Source: an uncultured beta proteobacterium
GTDB taxonomy: Bacteria; Pseudomonadota; Gammaproteobacteria; Burkholderiales; SG8-39
Length of the DNA: 9,550 bases
NCBI GenBank assembly: GCA_903868285.1
Contig: CAIPUP010000305.1
Coordinates: 1 to 9,550 of the forward strand
Direction of reading: 5' to 3'
The stretch's first letter is position 1; every line of letters starts with the position of its first letter. The position numbers were made by a program, and so were the translations under genes. Positions 1 through 6,803 of the stretch are shown piece by piece. Below the pieces are notes generated by a model. The model searched no databases and was not told the origin of the DNA. It saw only the letters and a list, made by a program, of their open reading frames with translations.

Positions 1-579
1 CAGGAGCAGGCACAGCGCGAGCGCCTTGAACGAAGGCAAGGCAAAGCCAAAGGCACCAGACAACCCCGGAAGGCCCAGCACCAGCATCAGTGCCAGCACG
101 CTGCCAGCGGCGATGCCCACCGCCACACCACCCAGCCCGACAAACATGCCGCGCCAGTGGGTGTCGATGCTGCGTAACGGCAGCGCCATCAACACGCTTG
201 CCAGCACCAACAACGTGAATGCCGCCGCGCGTGCCGAGGGCAAGGCCAGGCCGACCTGCAACTGCTGGCGATAGAACAGCAGCACCACCAGGCTGACCAC
301 GCTGCCCATGGCCAGACTCAGCAATAGTTGTGGCGGCGTCAGCAGGGATTCGCGTGCCGAGCGCGGCGGCTCCTGCATCAGTTGCGGATGCGCCGGGTTG
401 GACTCGAACAGCAAGGAACCGATGGGCGCAATCAGCAGTTCCAGAAAGGCGATGTGGATCGGACCCAGCAGCGCCGGCAAGCCCAGCAACAAGGGCAAGA
501 TCGACAGCGCGACGATGGGCAGATGCACCGCCAGGGTGTAGACCATGGCCTGGCGCAGATTGGCAAAGATGCGCCGCCC
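1..579 (-). pseudogene. P-type cation ATPase, C-terminal membrane domain beyond an in-frame stop (partial, runs off left edge)
   Basis: Read on the minus strand directly after the TAG at 580-582, the same frame stays open for 193 codons to the window edge. It begins GRRIFANLRQAMVYTLAVHL, the expected continuation of a P-type ATPase after its GDGVNDAP hinge region: the stalk into TM5, then TM5-TM6 (PALLGPIHIAFLELLIAP), the conserved LLFESNP segment, a soluble loop, and further hydrophobic segments. These helices would hold the ion-binding site and the C-terminal transport bundle. An ATG at 544-546 lies 12 codons after the stop but has no convincing ribosome binding site, so independent translation is unlikely. 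The TM6 motif reads ELLIAP, where many relatives have ELxIDP. With the front part, the reconstructed protein would be at least 846 residues, normal for the family. The frame assignment is certain; that it is a dead gene is an inference. Confidence 0.8.
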
Positions 580-582
580 CTA
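580..582 (-). other. In-frame amber codon splitting the P-type ATPase
   Basis: The plus-strand cta at 580-582 reads TAG on the minus strand, between ATACGC (I-R) and GGGCGGCGC (G-R-R). Relatives commonly have IRQGRRIF or IREGRRIF here, so a single C-to-T change of CAG (Gln), or G-to-T of GAG (Glu), explains the stop. No frameshift accompanies it. Confidence 0.9.
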
Positions 583-2538
583 GCGTATCGCACCAAGGAT
601 CGCACCGAACTGATCGTTGAGCAGCACCAGCGACGCCGCCTCGCGCGCGACCTCGGTGCCACGTCCACCCATGGCAATGCCGATATGCGCCGCCTTGAGC
701 GCCGGCGCGTCGTTCACGCCATCGCCGGTCATCGCCACCACCTCGCCATGGGTCTTGAAGGCCTGCACCAGTGCCAGCTTCTGCTGCGGCGAGACGCGCG
801 CAAACACCTGCACCGACTGCACCCGCGCCAGCAGCGTGATGGCATCCATCTCCGCCAGCTCGGCACCGGTCAGTACCTGCCCGGCCGGGATGCCGGCTTG
901 CAGCGCGATGGCACGCGCGGTCTGCGGATGGTCGCCGGTAATCATCACCACCCGGATGCCGGCACGGCCACACTCGGCCACCGCAGCCGGCACCTCGGCA
1001 CGCAGCGGATCGGCCAGCCCGACCAGACCGAGAAACACAAAATCGAAATCATGCTGCGCCTCGGGCCATTGCCGCGTCTGCGGATGACGCGCCCGTGCCA
1101 CGCCCAGCACCCGCAGCCCGCGCGAGGCCATCTCGGCGGTCTGCTGCGCGATGCGTTCGCGCTGCGACGGCGGCAGGTGACACAGCTCGGCCATGGCCTC
1201 GGGTGCGCCCTTGCTGGCCACCACATCATGGCTATCGGCATCGATGCGCCACAGATGCGACATCGCCCGCAGCTCGGGGGACAGTTCGTACTCGCGCAGC
1301 AGCGACCATTGCCGATGCAGCGCCTGCGCCTCGGCCAGCACTTCATCCGCCAAGCCATGCAAGGCACGCTCCATCGGATCGTGCGGCGCGGTTTCACTCG
1401 CCAGCAGCGCAACCTGCAGCAATTCGGCATGCGCATCCGACAGCACAAACGCGGGCGGGTCGGCCAGCAACAGCGGTGGCGGCGACGCAATGACCACGCT
1501 CTGACCCTCGGCCCACAGCTCGCTCACCTGCATGCGGTTCTCGGTCAGGGTGCCGGTCTTGTCGACGCACAGCAGCGTGGTCTCACCCAGGGTCTCGATG
1601 GCGTTGAGCCGTCGCGTCAGCACCTGCTGCTGCGCCAGCCGACGCGCACCCAGCGCCAGAAAGACAATCAGGATCACCGGCAATTCCTGCGGCAGCAGCG
1701 ACATGGCCAGCGTGATACCCGCCAGCAGCGCCGACAGCCAGTCGCCACGCAGACTCCACACCATCAGCGACAGCAGCAGCGACAAGCTCACGCCCACCAC
1801 GGTGAGGCGGCGCGTCAGCCGGGCGATTTCCTGTTGCAGCGGCGAGGCCTGCAAGGCGATGTGCTGCAAGGACTGCCCGATGGCACCCAGCTCGGTGCGC
1901 CGCCCCGTGGCAATGACGCGCGTCACGCCCTGCCCGGCCACCACCAGGGTGCCGGCATAAACCAGCACCGGCCTGGCATCCGGGGAAGCCAGGCCCTTGG
2001 CGACCGGCGCGGACTCACCGGTCAACAGCGATTCATCCAGCGCCAGCTCATGCGCCTGCAGCAGTTCGCCATCGGCGGCAACGCGATCGCCCTCGGCCAG
2101 CATCAGCACATCGCCGCGCACCACCGCATGACCGGGCACGGCGCGCAGCTGACCATCGCGCAGCACCTGGGCACGCGGACCGGACAACTCGCGCAGGGCA
2201 TCCAGCGCATGCTCGGTGCGCCGTTCCTGCAGCACCGTCACCAGCATGATGATCAGCACAAAACCCAGCAGCACCAGCGCCTCGTTGCGCTCACCCATCA
2301 CCAGGTAAATTGCCCCGGCCCCCAGCAGCAGCAGGAACATCGGCTCGCGCAGCACCTCACCGGCCAATGCCGCCAGGCCGCGGCGCTGATCCACCGCCAG
2401 CAAATTCGGACCGTCCACCGCCAGGCGCTGGGCGGCATCGCGCTCGGTCAGCCCGACGATGGCATCGGCACCAAGGCGTGGCCCCATCGCCGCGCTTGAA
2501 GCGGTTGCAGCACTGGACACGGGGGCATCTGGGGACAT
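580..2538 (-). CDS. Cation-translocating P-type ATPase, truncated by an in-frame amber stop
   Basis: This encodes 652 residues of an ATP-driven inner-membrane cation pump. In order: an N-terminal cation-ATPase domain (about 18-65), the TM1-TM2 hydrophobic pair (about 68-103), the actuator domain with LTGES (T173-S176), TM3-TM4 (about 245-300) with P283-Q-E-L-P287, the phosphorylation site D326-K-T-G-T-L-T, the nucleotide-binding domain, and the hinge G605-D-G-V-N-D610 followed by MGGRGTEVAREAA. It ends at AIR followed by TAG, just before TM5, so the product lacks TM5-TM10 and should not transport ions. All catalytic motifs in this part are intact, which argues for recent inactivation or a sequencing error. 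The family is closest in look to the P-type ATPases with a PEELPV/PEEFPV TM4 motif; ion specificity cannot be read. The ATG at 2538 has only a weak upstream AGG. The ATG at residue 18 (2487) is a possible alternative. Confidence 0.9.
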   Translation of the reverse strand: MSPDAPVSSAATASSAAMGPRLGADAIVGLTERDAAQRLAVDGPNLLAVDQRRGLAALAGEVLREPMFLLLLGAGAIYLVMGERNEALVLLGFVLIIMLVTVLQERRTEHALDALRELSGPRAQVLRDGQLRAVPGHAVVRGDVLMLAEGDRVAADGELLQAHELALDESLLTGESAPVAKGLASPDARPVLVYAGTLVVAGQGVTRVIATGRRTELGAIGQSLQHIALQASPLQQEIARLTRRLTVVGVSLSLLLSLMVWSLRGDWLSALLAGITLAMSLLPQELPVILIVFLALGARRLAQQQVLTRRLNAIETLGETTLLCVDKTGTLTENRMQVSELWAEGQSVVIASPPPLLLADPPAFVLSDAHAELLQVALLASETAPHDPMERALHGLADEVLAEAQALHRQWSLLREYELSPELRAMSHLWRIDADSHDVVASKGAPEAMAELCHLPPSQRERIAQQTAEMASRGLRVLGVARARHPQTRQWPEAQHDFDFVFLGLVGLADPLRAEVPAAVAECGRAGIRVVMITGDHPQTARAIALQAGIPAGQVLTGAELAEMDAITLLARVQSVQVFARVSPQQKLALVQAFKTHGEVVAMTGDGVNDAPALKAAHIGIAMGGRGTEVAREAASLVLLNDQFGAILGAIR

Positions 2539-2773
2539 GGCAACCTGGGCTATGACGAGGAGGAAGGCGGCATGGCAGCCGCAGGGGAACCGCCAGAGAA
2601 ACCACGACGAACTGCGACAGCAATTCGTAACCTATTCATTACAAAGAATTTTTTAAAACGCTACGGCGTGATGGCGTTGCCCGATGATAAGTCAGAGCCC
2701 GGCGCGGCACAGCGCCCCGCCCCTGATACGATCCGCAGCTTTCCTGCTGCAGACGTCAATTCAAGGTTCAGTC
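2539..2773. promoter_or_regulatory. Divergent intergenic region with AT-rich patch
   Basis: These 235 bases separate the minus-strand ATPase from the plus-strand spermidine-synthase-like gene, so both promoters should lie here. The stretch from about 2621 to 2660 is markedly AT-rich against GC-rich surroundings and contains the palindrome TTTTAAAA (2651-2658), a likely site of promoter opening. For the rightward gene, TGATACGAT (2724-2732) resembles an extended -10 element, about 40 bases before the start codon, but has no good -35 partner. I found no convincing -35/-10 pair on either strand and no clear operator or riboswitch. The regulatory role is inferred from gene orientation and base composition. 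Confidence 0.35.
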
Positions 2774-4789
2774 ATGCTCCCTTACGCATTAACCATCTTC
2801 CTGTCCGCCTTCCTGCTGTTTCTGGTGCAACCGCTGATCGCCAAGCAGATCCTGCCCTGGTTCGGCGGCGCAGCCTCGGTCTGGACCACCTGCCTGCTGT
2901 TTTTCCAAAGCGCGCTGCTGGCCGGCTATGCCTATGCCGATGCCTCGGTGCGCTGGCTGCGCCCGCGCCAGCAGGTCTATGTCCATGCGGCCTTGATGCT
3001 GCTGTCACTGGCGCTGCTACCCATTCTGGCCAACAGCAGCTGGAAGCCCAGTGGCAATGAAGAGCCGATCCTGCGCATCCTCGGACTGCTCACGGTGACC
3101 ATCGGCCTGCCCTATCTGCTGCTGTCGACCACCACGCCGCTGTTGCAGGCCTGGTACTGGCGCCGCTTCAATGCCAGCGTGCCGTACCGGCTGTTTGCGC
3201 TATCCAACTTTGCTTCGCTGCTGGCGTTGCTGGGCTATCCGGTGTTGATCGAGCCGTATTTCGGCGTCACCGCCTCGGCCAACCTGTGGTCGCTGATGTA
3301 TGGACTATTCGTGGTGGTGTGCGGCCTGACCGGCTTTTATTCCATTCGCAACATGCCGGCCGATGCTGATGTCTCGCGCAAACAGGCCAACGACTCCGAT
3401 GCCCCAGCAGCAAAGACACCAACCAGCCATCTGCTGCTATGGCTGCTGCTCTCGGGCATGGGCTCCTGTGTGCTGCTGGCGGTGTCCAATCACATCACCC
3501 AGAACATCGCCTCGGTGCCATTCCTGTGGGTGCTGCCGCTGGCCTTGTACCTGCTGACCTTCATCATCTGCTTTGATCAACCGCGCTGGTATGTGCGCGG
3601 CCTGTTCATGCCCTTGCTGGCAGTGAGCGTGCTGGGCATGGCCTGGATGATCGATTCGCTCGAACTGGCCTACGCCGCACCGCTGTTCGCGCTCGGCCTG
3701 TTCGCTGCCTGCATGTTCTGTCATGGCGAACTGGCACGCCTCAAGCCCGACCCGCGTCAGCTCACGCTGTATTACCTGATGATCTCGGTCGGCGGCGCAC
3801 TCGGTGCGCTGCTGGTAGCCATCGGTGCACCGCTGTTGCTCAAGGGCTATTACGAGATGCATGCCGTACTGTTGGCACTCACCGTACTGCTGCTGGTACG
3901 GGTTTGGGGGCTGCACTGGGTGTTCCGCATCGCCACCCTCGGGCTGGTGGTAGCGGTGAGCTGGCTGGATGTGGAGGCCATTCGCAGCTACACCCAGGAT
4001 GTGCGCGAGATGGACCGCAATTTCTACGGCGTGGTGCGCACTCGCGACAAGACCGACCCGAGCCTGTTCCGGGTCATGTATCACGGCGCCATCAACCACG
4101 GCGGCCAGCACCTGGAGCCGGGCAAGACCATGGAGCCGACCAGCTACTTCGGCCGCACCTCGGCCTATGGCCGCTTGCTGGCCTCGCTCGACGGTCCGCG
4201 CAAGGTGGGTGTGATCGGCCTGGGTGCCGGCGCACTGATCACCCACAGCCGCGAGGGCGACCAATGGGTGTTCTATGAGATCGACCCCTCGGTGGTGGAC
4301 ATTGCCGCACGCGAGTTCAGCTTCCAGCGCGAGACCAAGGCACGCATCGAGCATGTGCTGGGCGACGGCCGCCTGGCGCTGGAGCGCGAAGCACCGCGCG
4401 GCTACGACATGCTGGCGATCGACGCCTTCTCTGGTGACTCGATCCCGATGCACCTGATCACGCGTGAAGCCATGGCGACCTACATCAAGCACATCAAGCC
4501 CGATGGCGCGATCGTGTTCCAGGCCACCAACCGGTTTGTGAATTTGATGCCGGTGATCCGTCGCCTGGCCGATGAGTTCGGCATGCAGACCGCCTGGGTC
4601 AGCGACTGGGCTGATCGCGAGGGCGAGGACTACTACACCTCCTCCACCGATCAGGTCATCGTCACCCGCAACCTGGCGCTTTTGGAGCGGCCGCTGATCA
4701 AGCAGGCCTCGGAGCCGGCGCCAGCACGTGCCGATCTGCCGATCTTTACTGATGATTTTTACAACCTGCTGCGTATCCTGAAGCGCTAG
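2774..4789 (+). CDS. Fused MFS-like membrane / spermidine synthase-like protein
   Basis: A 671-residue inner-membrane protein in two parts. Residues 1 to about 400 are multi-pass membrane, opening with the family signature FLVQPLIAKQILPWFGG. A hydrophilic loop at about 194-218 divides the helices into two blocks. From about residue 404 (RSYTQDVREMDRNFYGVV) a soluble domain has the Rossmann fold of spermidine synthases: G482-L-G-A-G486 nucleotide loop, Y501-E-I-D504, G530-D-G532, and D550-A-F-S-G-D555. The family is usually annotated as fused MFS/spermidine synthase, but its reaction is poorly established. The loop lacks the Asp of the classical GGGDG motif that holds the aminopropyl group, so true spermidine synthesis is doubtful. 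I chose the ATG at 2774 over an upstream in-frame ATG at 2684: AAGG at 2763-2766 is correctly spaced, and the protein then starts at the conserved first helix. The next gene follows after 74 bases with no clear terminator. Confidence 0.88.
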   Translation: MLPYALTIFLSAFLLFLVQPLIAKQILPWFGGAASVWTTCLLFFQSALLAGYAYADASVRWLRPRQQVYVHAALMLLSLALLPILANSSWKPSGNEEPILRILGLLTVTIGLPYLLLSTTTPLLQAWYWRRFNASVPYRLFALSNFASLLALLGYPVLIEPYFGVTASANLWSLMYGLFVVVCGLTGFYSIRNMPADADVSRKQANDSDAPAAKTPTSHLLLWLLLSGMGSCVLLAVSNHITQNIASVPFLWVLPLALYLLTFIICFDQPRWYVRGLFMPLLAVSVLGMAWMIDSLELAYAAPLFALGLFAACMFCHGELARLKPDPRQLTLYYLMISVGGALGALLVAIGAPLLLKGYYEMHAVLLALTVLLLVRVWGLHWVFRIATLGLVVAVSWLDVEAIRSYTQDVREMDRNFYGVVRTRDKTDPSLFRVMYHGAINHGGQHLEPGKTMEPTSYFGRTSAYGRLLASLDGPRKVGVIGLGAGALITHSREGDQWVFYEIDPSVVDIAAREFSFQRETKARIEHVLGDGRLALEREAPRGYDMLAIDAFSGDSIPMHLITREAMATYIKHIKPDGAIVFQATNRFVNLMPVIRRLADEFGMQTAWVSDWADREGEDYYTSSTDQVIVTRNLALLERPLIKQASEPAPARADLPIFTDDFYNLLRILKR

Positions 4790-4848
4790 CCACCGAGAAG
4801 CACCAGCCATCGGGAGCGAAGTCCGGCGCGCAGCCTGAACCCACCATG

Positions 4849-4857
4849 AAGGAGGAG
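4849..4857 (+). promoter_or_regulatory. Strong ribosome binding site that fixes the start at 4864
   Basis: AAGGAGGAG contains a perfect AGGAGG (4850-4855), 8 bases before the ATG at 4864. An in-frame ATG at 4846 sits immediately before this site and would make it coding. The Shine-Dalgarno position shows that 4864 is the real start and that the six extra residues of the longer reading are spurious. Confidence 0.85.
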
Positions 4858-4863
4858 ACCAGC

Positions 4864-6276
4864 ATGGAATCAGCCAACAGCGGCAGCATCGACGAACCCA
4901 GCCCCGCCGACAGTCCGCAGCGACGACAGTTTCTGCAATCGGCAGGCGTGATTGCAGCCGCCGGCAGTGCTGCGGCAGCTGCCACCAGCGCCTTGCTTCC
5001 CTCGGCGGCAACCGCTGCCGAGAGCAGCGCCAGCCACTCCATGCCGGCCATCCATCACGGCCCGATCACCCGGCGCTGGGTGGAACAGCGCTGGACACTG
5101 GACAACATCATTCGCAGTGTCGGCATGGATTGGGACCAGCCGCGCTCGGTCTATCTGGCCGCACCCTGCGGCCCGGCTGCCGCCAGCGACTTTGCCGCAG
5201 TGCGTGCGCGCATCCAGAAATATGCCGATGCCGCGCCGGCCTTCGAAGCCCAGGCGCGCCGGCGCGAAGCCAATGCCAAGGCTGCACTGGCCGAGGGTTT
5301 TTCGGTGGCAGCGCGCGAGCATTACTTCATCGCGGCAGTGCATTGGGCTGCGGCGCAATGGCCCATCGACGAGAACAACGCCCAGAACAAGGCCTACAAC
5401 CAGCGCAAGCGCGAATGCTATGCCGCCTATGCCAAGCTGGCCGATCACCGGGTGGAAGAAGCCTGGATACCGATGCCCGATGGCAGCAAGCTGCCAGCCT
5501 GGTTTCATCTGCCACCGGGCTACAGCGGCGGCCGCATACCGGTAGTGGTGTCTATCCCCGGCATGGACAGCTTCAAGGAAATGGGCGCGTCGATGTATGG
5601 CGATCGCTTTCTGTCGCGCGGCGTTGCGGTGCTGGCGGTGGACGGCCCGGGCCAGTACGAGGCACCGGTGCTGGGCATCTACTTCAGCATGGCGGCCTGG
5701 CAGGCCACCGGCAAGGCCTGCGTCGACTGGCTGATGAAGCGCAGCGAAGTCGATGGCGAAAAAATCGGTATCAGTGGCAACAGCTTCGGCTCGTTCTTCT
5801 CCACCATCGCCGCGGCGCATGAGCCGCGTCTGCGCGCTGTCGCGGTGAATGCGGTCTGCCATGAGCCGGGCTTCCACACCATCTTCGAGGAAGCCTCGCC
5901 GACCTTCAAGATGCGCTTCATGTACATGTCCAATATCACCGACGAAGCCAAGTTCGACACCATGCGTCGCGGTATGACCTGGGTGGGACATGCCGAGCGC
6001 ATCCGCGCGCCCTATCTGTGCGTCGCTGGAGAAGCCGATGAACTGTCACCGCTGGAGCACACCGAGCGCCTGATGAAAGTGCTGGGCGGCCCCAAGCGTC
6101 TGGTGGTGTACCAGGACTCGCGTCATTCGGTCGGTGGCGTACCTTCGGCCAACCTTGGACCTGCGGCCCCGGCACTGGTGGCCGACTGGATGCTGGCCAC
6201 ACTGCAGGGCAAACCCTTCACCAGCGAACGCTGGTTTGTGCAGGCCAGCGGCCAGGTCGCCAGAAGCGCGCTCTGA
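4864..6276 (+). CDS. Tat-exported alpha/beta hydrolase (FrsA / dihydroxypseudooxynicotine hydrolase-like)
   Basis: A 470-residue serine hydrolase. The N-terminus carries a Tat signal: twin arginines R20-R21 in SPQRRQFLQ, an alanine-rich h-region (about 27-45) and a probable cleavage site near residues 51-53. The enzyme should fold in the cytoplasm and act in the periplasm. A mostly helical region (about 70-210) precedes the alpha/beta-hydrolase core, which begins at IPVVVSIPGMDSF. The nucleophile elbow is G305-N-S307-F-G309; D392 (GEADELSP) and H421 (DSRHS) complete the apparent triad. The layout, a helical N-terminal part and then a core with about 85 residues from Ser to Asp and 29 from Asp to His, resembles 2,6-dihydroxypseudooxynicotine hydrolase, which cleaves a C-C bond. 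Plain esterase or dienelactone-hydrolase-like activity is equally allowed. It is first of four close genes, and its stop overlaps the next start. The substrate is unknown. Confidence 0.88.
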   Translation: MESANSGSIDEPSPADSPQRRQFLQSAGVIAAAGSAAAAATSALLPSAATAAESSASHSMPAIHHGPITRRWVEQRWTLDNIIRSVGMDWDQPRSVYLAAPCGPAAASDFAAVRARIQKYADAAPAFEAQARRREANAKAALAEGFSVAAREHYFIAAVHWAAAQWPIDENNAQNKAYNQRKRECYAAYAKLADHRVEEAWIPMPDGSKLPAWFHLPPGYSGGRIPVVVSIPGMDSFKEMGASMYGDRFLSRGVAVLAVDGPGQYEAPVLGIYFSMAAWQATGKACVDWLMKRSEVDGEKIGISGNSFGSFFSTIAAAHEPRLRAVAVNAVCHEPGFHTIFEEASPTFKMRFMYMSNITDEAKFDTMRRGMTWVGHAERIRAPYLCVAGEADELSPLEHTERLMKVLGGPKRLVVYQDSRHSVGGVPSANLGPAAPALVADWMLATLQGKPFTSERWFVQASGQVARSAL

Positions 6277-6728
6277 TGAACGCCCAGCTGCTGGCCCACG
6301 GTATCCAGCTGGCGGTGGCGCCGGTGTTTCTGCTCACCGCCATCGCCGCCATGCTGGGGGTGGTGTCCGGACGGCTGGCGCGCATCATCGACCGTGCGCG
6401 GGTGCTGGAGCAGCGCCTCGATCAGCAGCAAGTGAGCGAAGACGCCGCCATGACCCATGAGCTGAATGTGCTGGCGCGGCGCGGCCATCTGGTGAACATC
6501 GCGCTGGCCATGCTCACCGTGTCGGCCATGCTGATCGCACTCACCATCGTGGCCTTGTTCATCTCCGAGGTCAGCACGCTGCGCGCCAACCTGCTGGTGA
6601 CCGGCGGCTTTCTCACCGGACTGTGCTGTTTCGTACTGGCCCTGCTGTGCTTTCTGATCGAAACGCAACTGGCCACCCACACCCTGAAATTTCGTCGCAA
6701 ACGTCGTCCTGTCGCAGTCCCGTCCTGA
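6276..6728 (+). CDS. DUF2721 family small membrane protein
   Basis: A 150-residue inner-membrane protein of the DUF2721 family, which has no assigned function. The family hallmark is the first helix followed by a basic stretch: IQLAVAPVFLLTAIAAMLGV (residues 10-29), then RLARIIDRARVLEQR. Three membrane segments are visible (about 10-31, 72-97 and 103-128), with a charged, probably coiled loop at about 33-70 and a basic C-terminal tail (KFRRKRR). The start overlaps the hydrolase stop by one base (TGATG), and no strong Shine-Dalgarno precedes it, so translation is probably coupled to the hydrolase. Coupling suggests the two are made in fixed proportion, but a functional link is inference. Family membership is firm; the role is unknown. 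Confidence 0.85.
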   Translation: MNAQLLAHGIQLAVAPVFLLTAIAAMLGVVSGRLARIIDRARVLEQRLDQQQVSEDAAMTHELNVLARRGHLVNIALAMLTVSAMLIALTIVALFISEVSTLRANLLVTGGFLTGLCCFVLALLCFLIETQLATHTLKFRRKRRPVAVPS

Positions 6729-6792
6729 ACGGCAACACCTGAACCGGACCGACGGCTCGGGCATGTCGCCTGCGCTGAAAGTCCATGACCTG

Positions 6793-6798
6793 AGGAGG
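6793..6798 (+). promoter_or_regulatory. Strong ribosome binding site of the Tat amidohydrolase
   Basis: A perfect AGGAGG lies 5 bases before the ATG at 6804. It matters because the twin-arginine motif of this protein starts only at residue 65, which might tempt a shorter start. The internal ATGs at 6906 (M35) and 7026 (M75) have no comparable site, so the long N-terminus is genuine. Confidence 0.85.
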
Positions 6799-6803
6799 AG
6801 TTC

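Noticed and set aside
1..543. The ATPase C-terminal part as a separately translated subunit starting at the ATG at 544-546
   Set aside because: The ATG is a conserved internal Met with no ribosome binding site, and P-type ATPases are not known to work split at this point.
328..2499. A 723-codon plus-strand open frame antisense to the P-type ATPase
   Set aside because: Its translation is low-complexity, rich in Gln, Arg and His, with no domain. The opposite strand carries clear P-type ATPase motifs throughout, so this is a GC-driven shadow.
2684..2773. Upstream in-frame ATG for the spermidine-synthase-like gene
   Set aside because: The extra 30 residues are not membrane-like, whereas the ATG at 2774 has an AAGG at good spacing and begins the conserved first helix.
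4846..4863. Earlier in-frame ATG for the alpha/beta hydrolase
   Set aside because: The perfect AGGAGG at 4850-4855 would then lie inside the coding region; it is ideally placed for the ATG at 4864 instead.
4790..4863. Intrinsic terminator between the spermidine-synthase-like gene and the hydrolase
   Set aside because: No stem of useful length followed by a T-run could be found; the region is short and unstructured by eye.
3437..5011. A 524-codon minus-strand open frame antisense to the spermidine-synthase-like gene
   Set aside because: It spans two recognisable plus-strand genes and the gap between them, and its His- and Gln-rich translation matches no family I recognise.
4870..5991. A 373-codon minus-strand open frame antisense to the alpha/beta hydrolase
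   Set aside because: The plus strand encodes a complete hydrolase with Tat signal and triad; the antisense product has no coherent domain or ribosome binding site.
6729..6792. Hairpin CCGA-CGGC-TCGG in the gap before the Tat amidohydrolase
   Set aside because: The stem is only 4 base pairs with no T-run after it, so it is too weak to call a terminator or regulatory structure.
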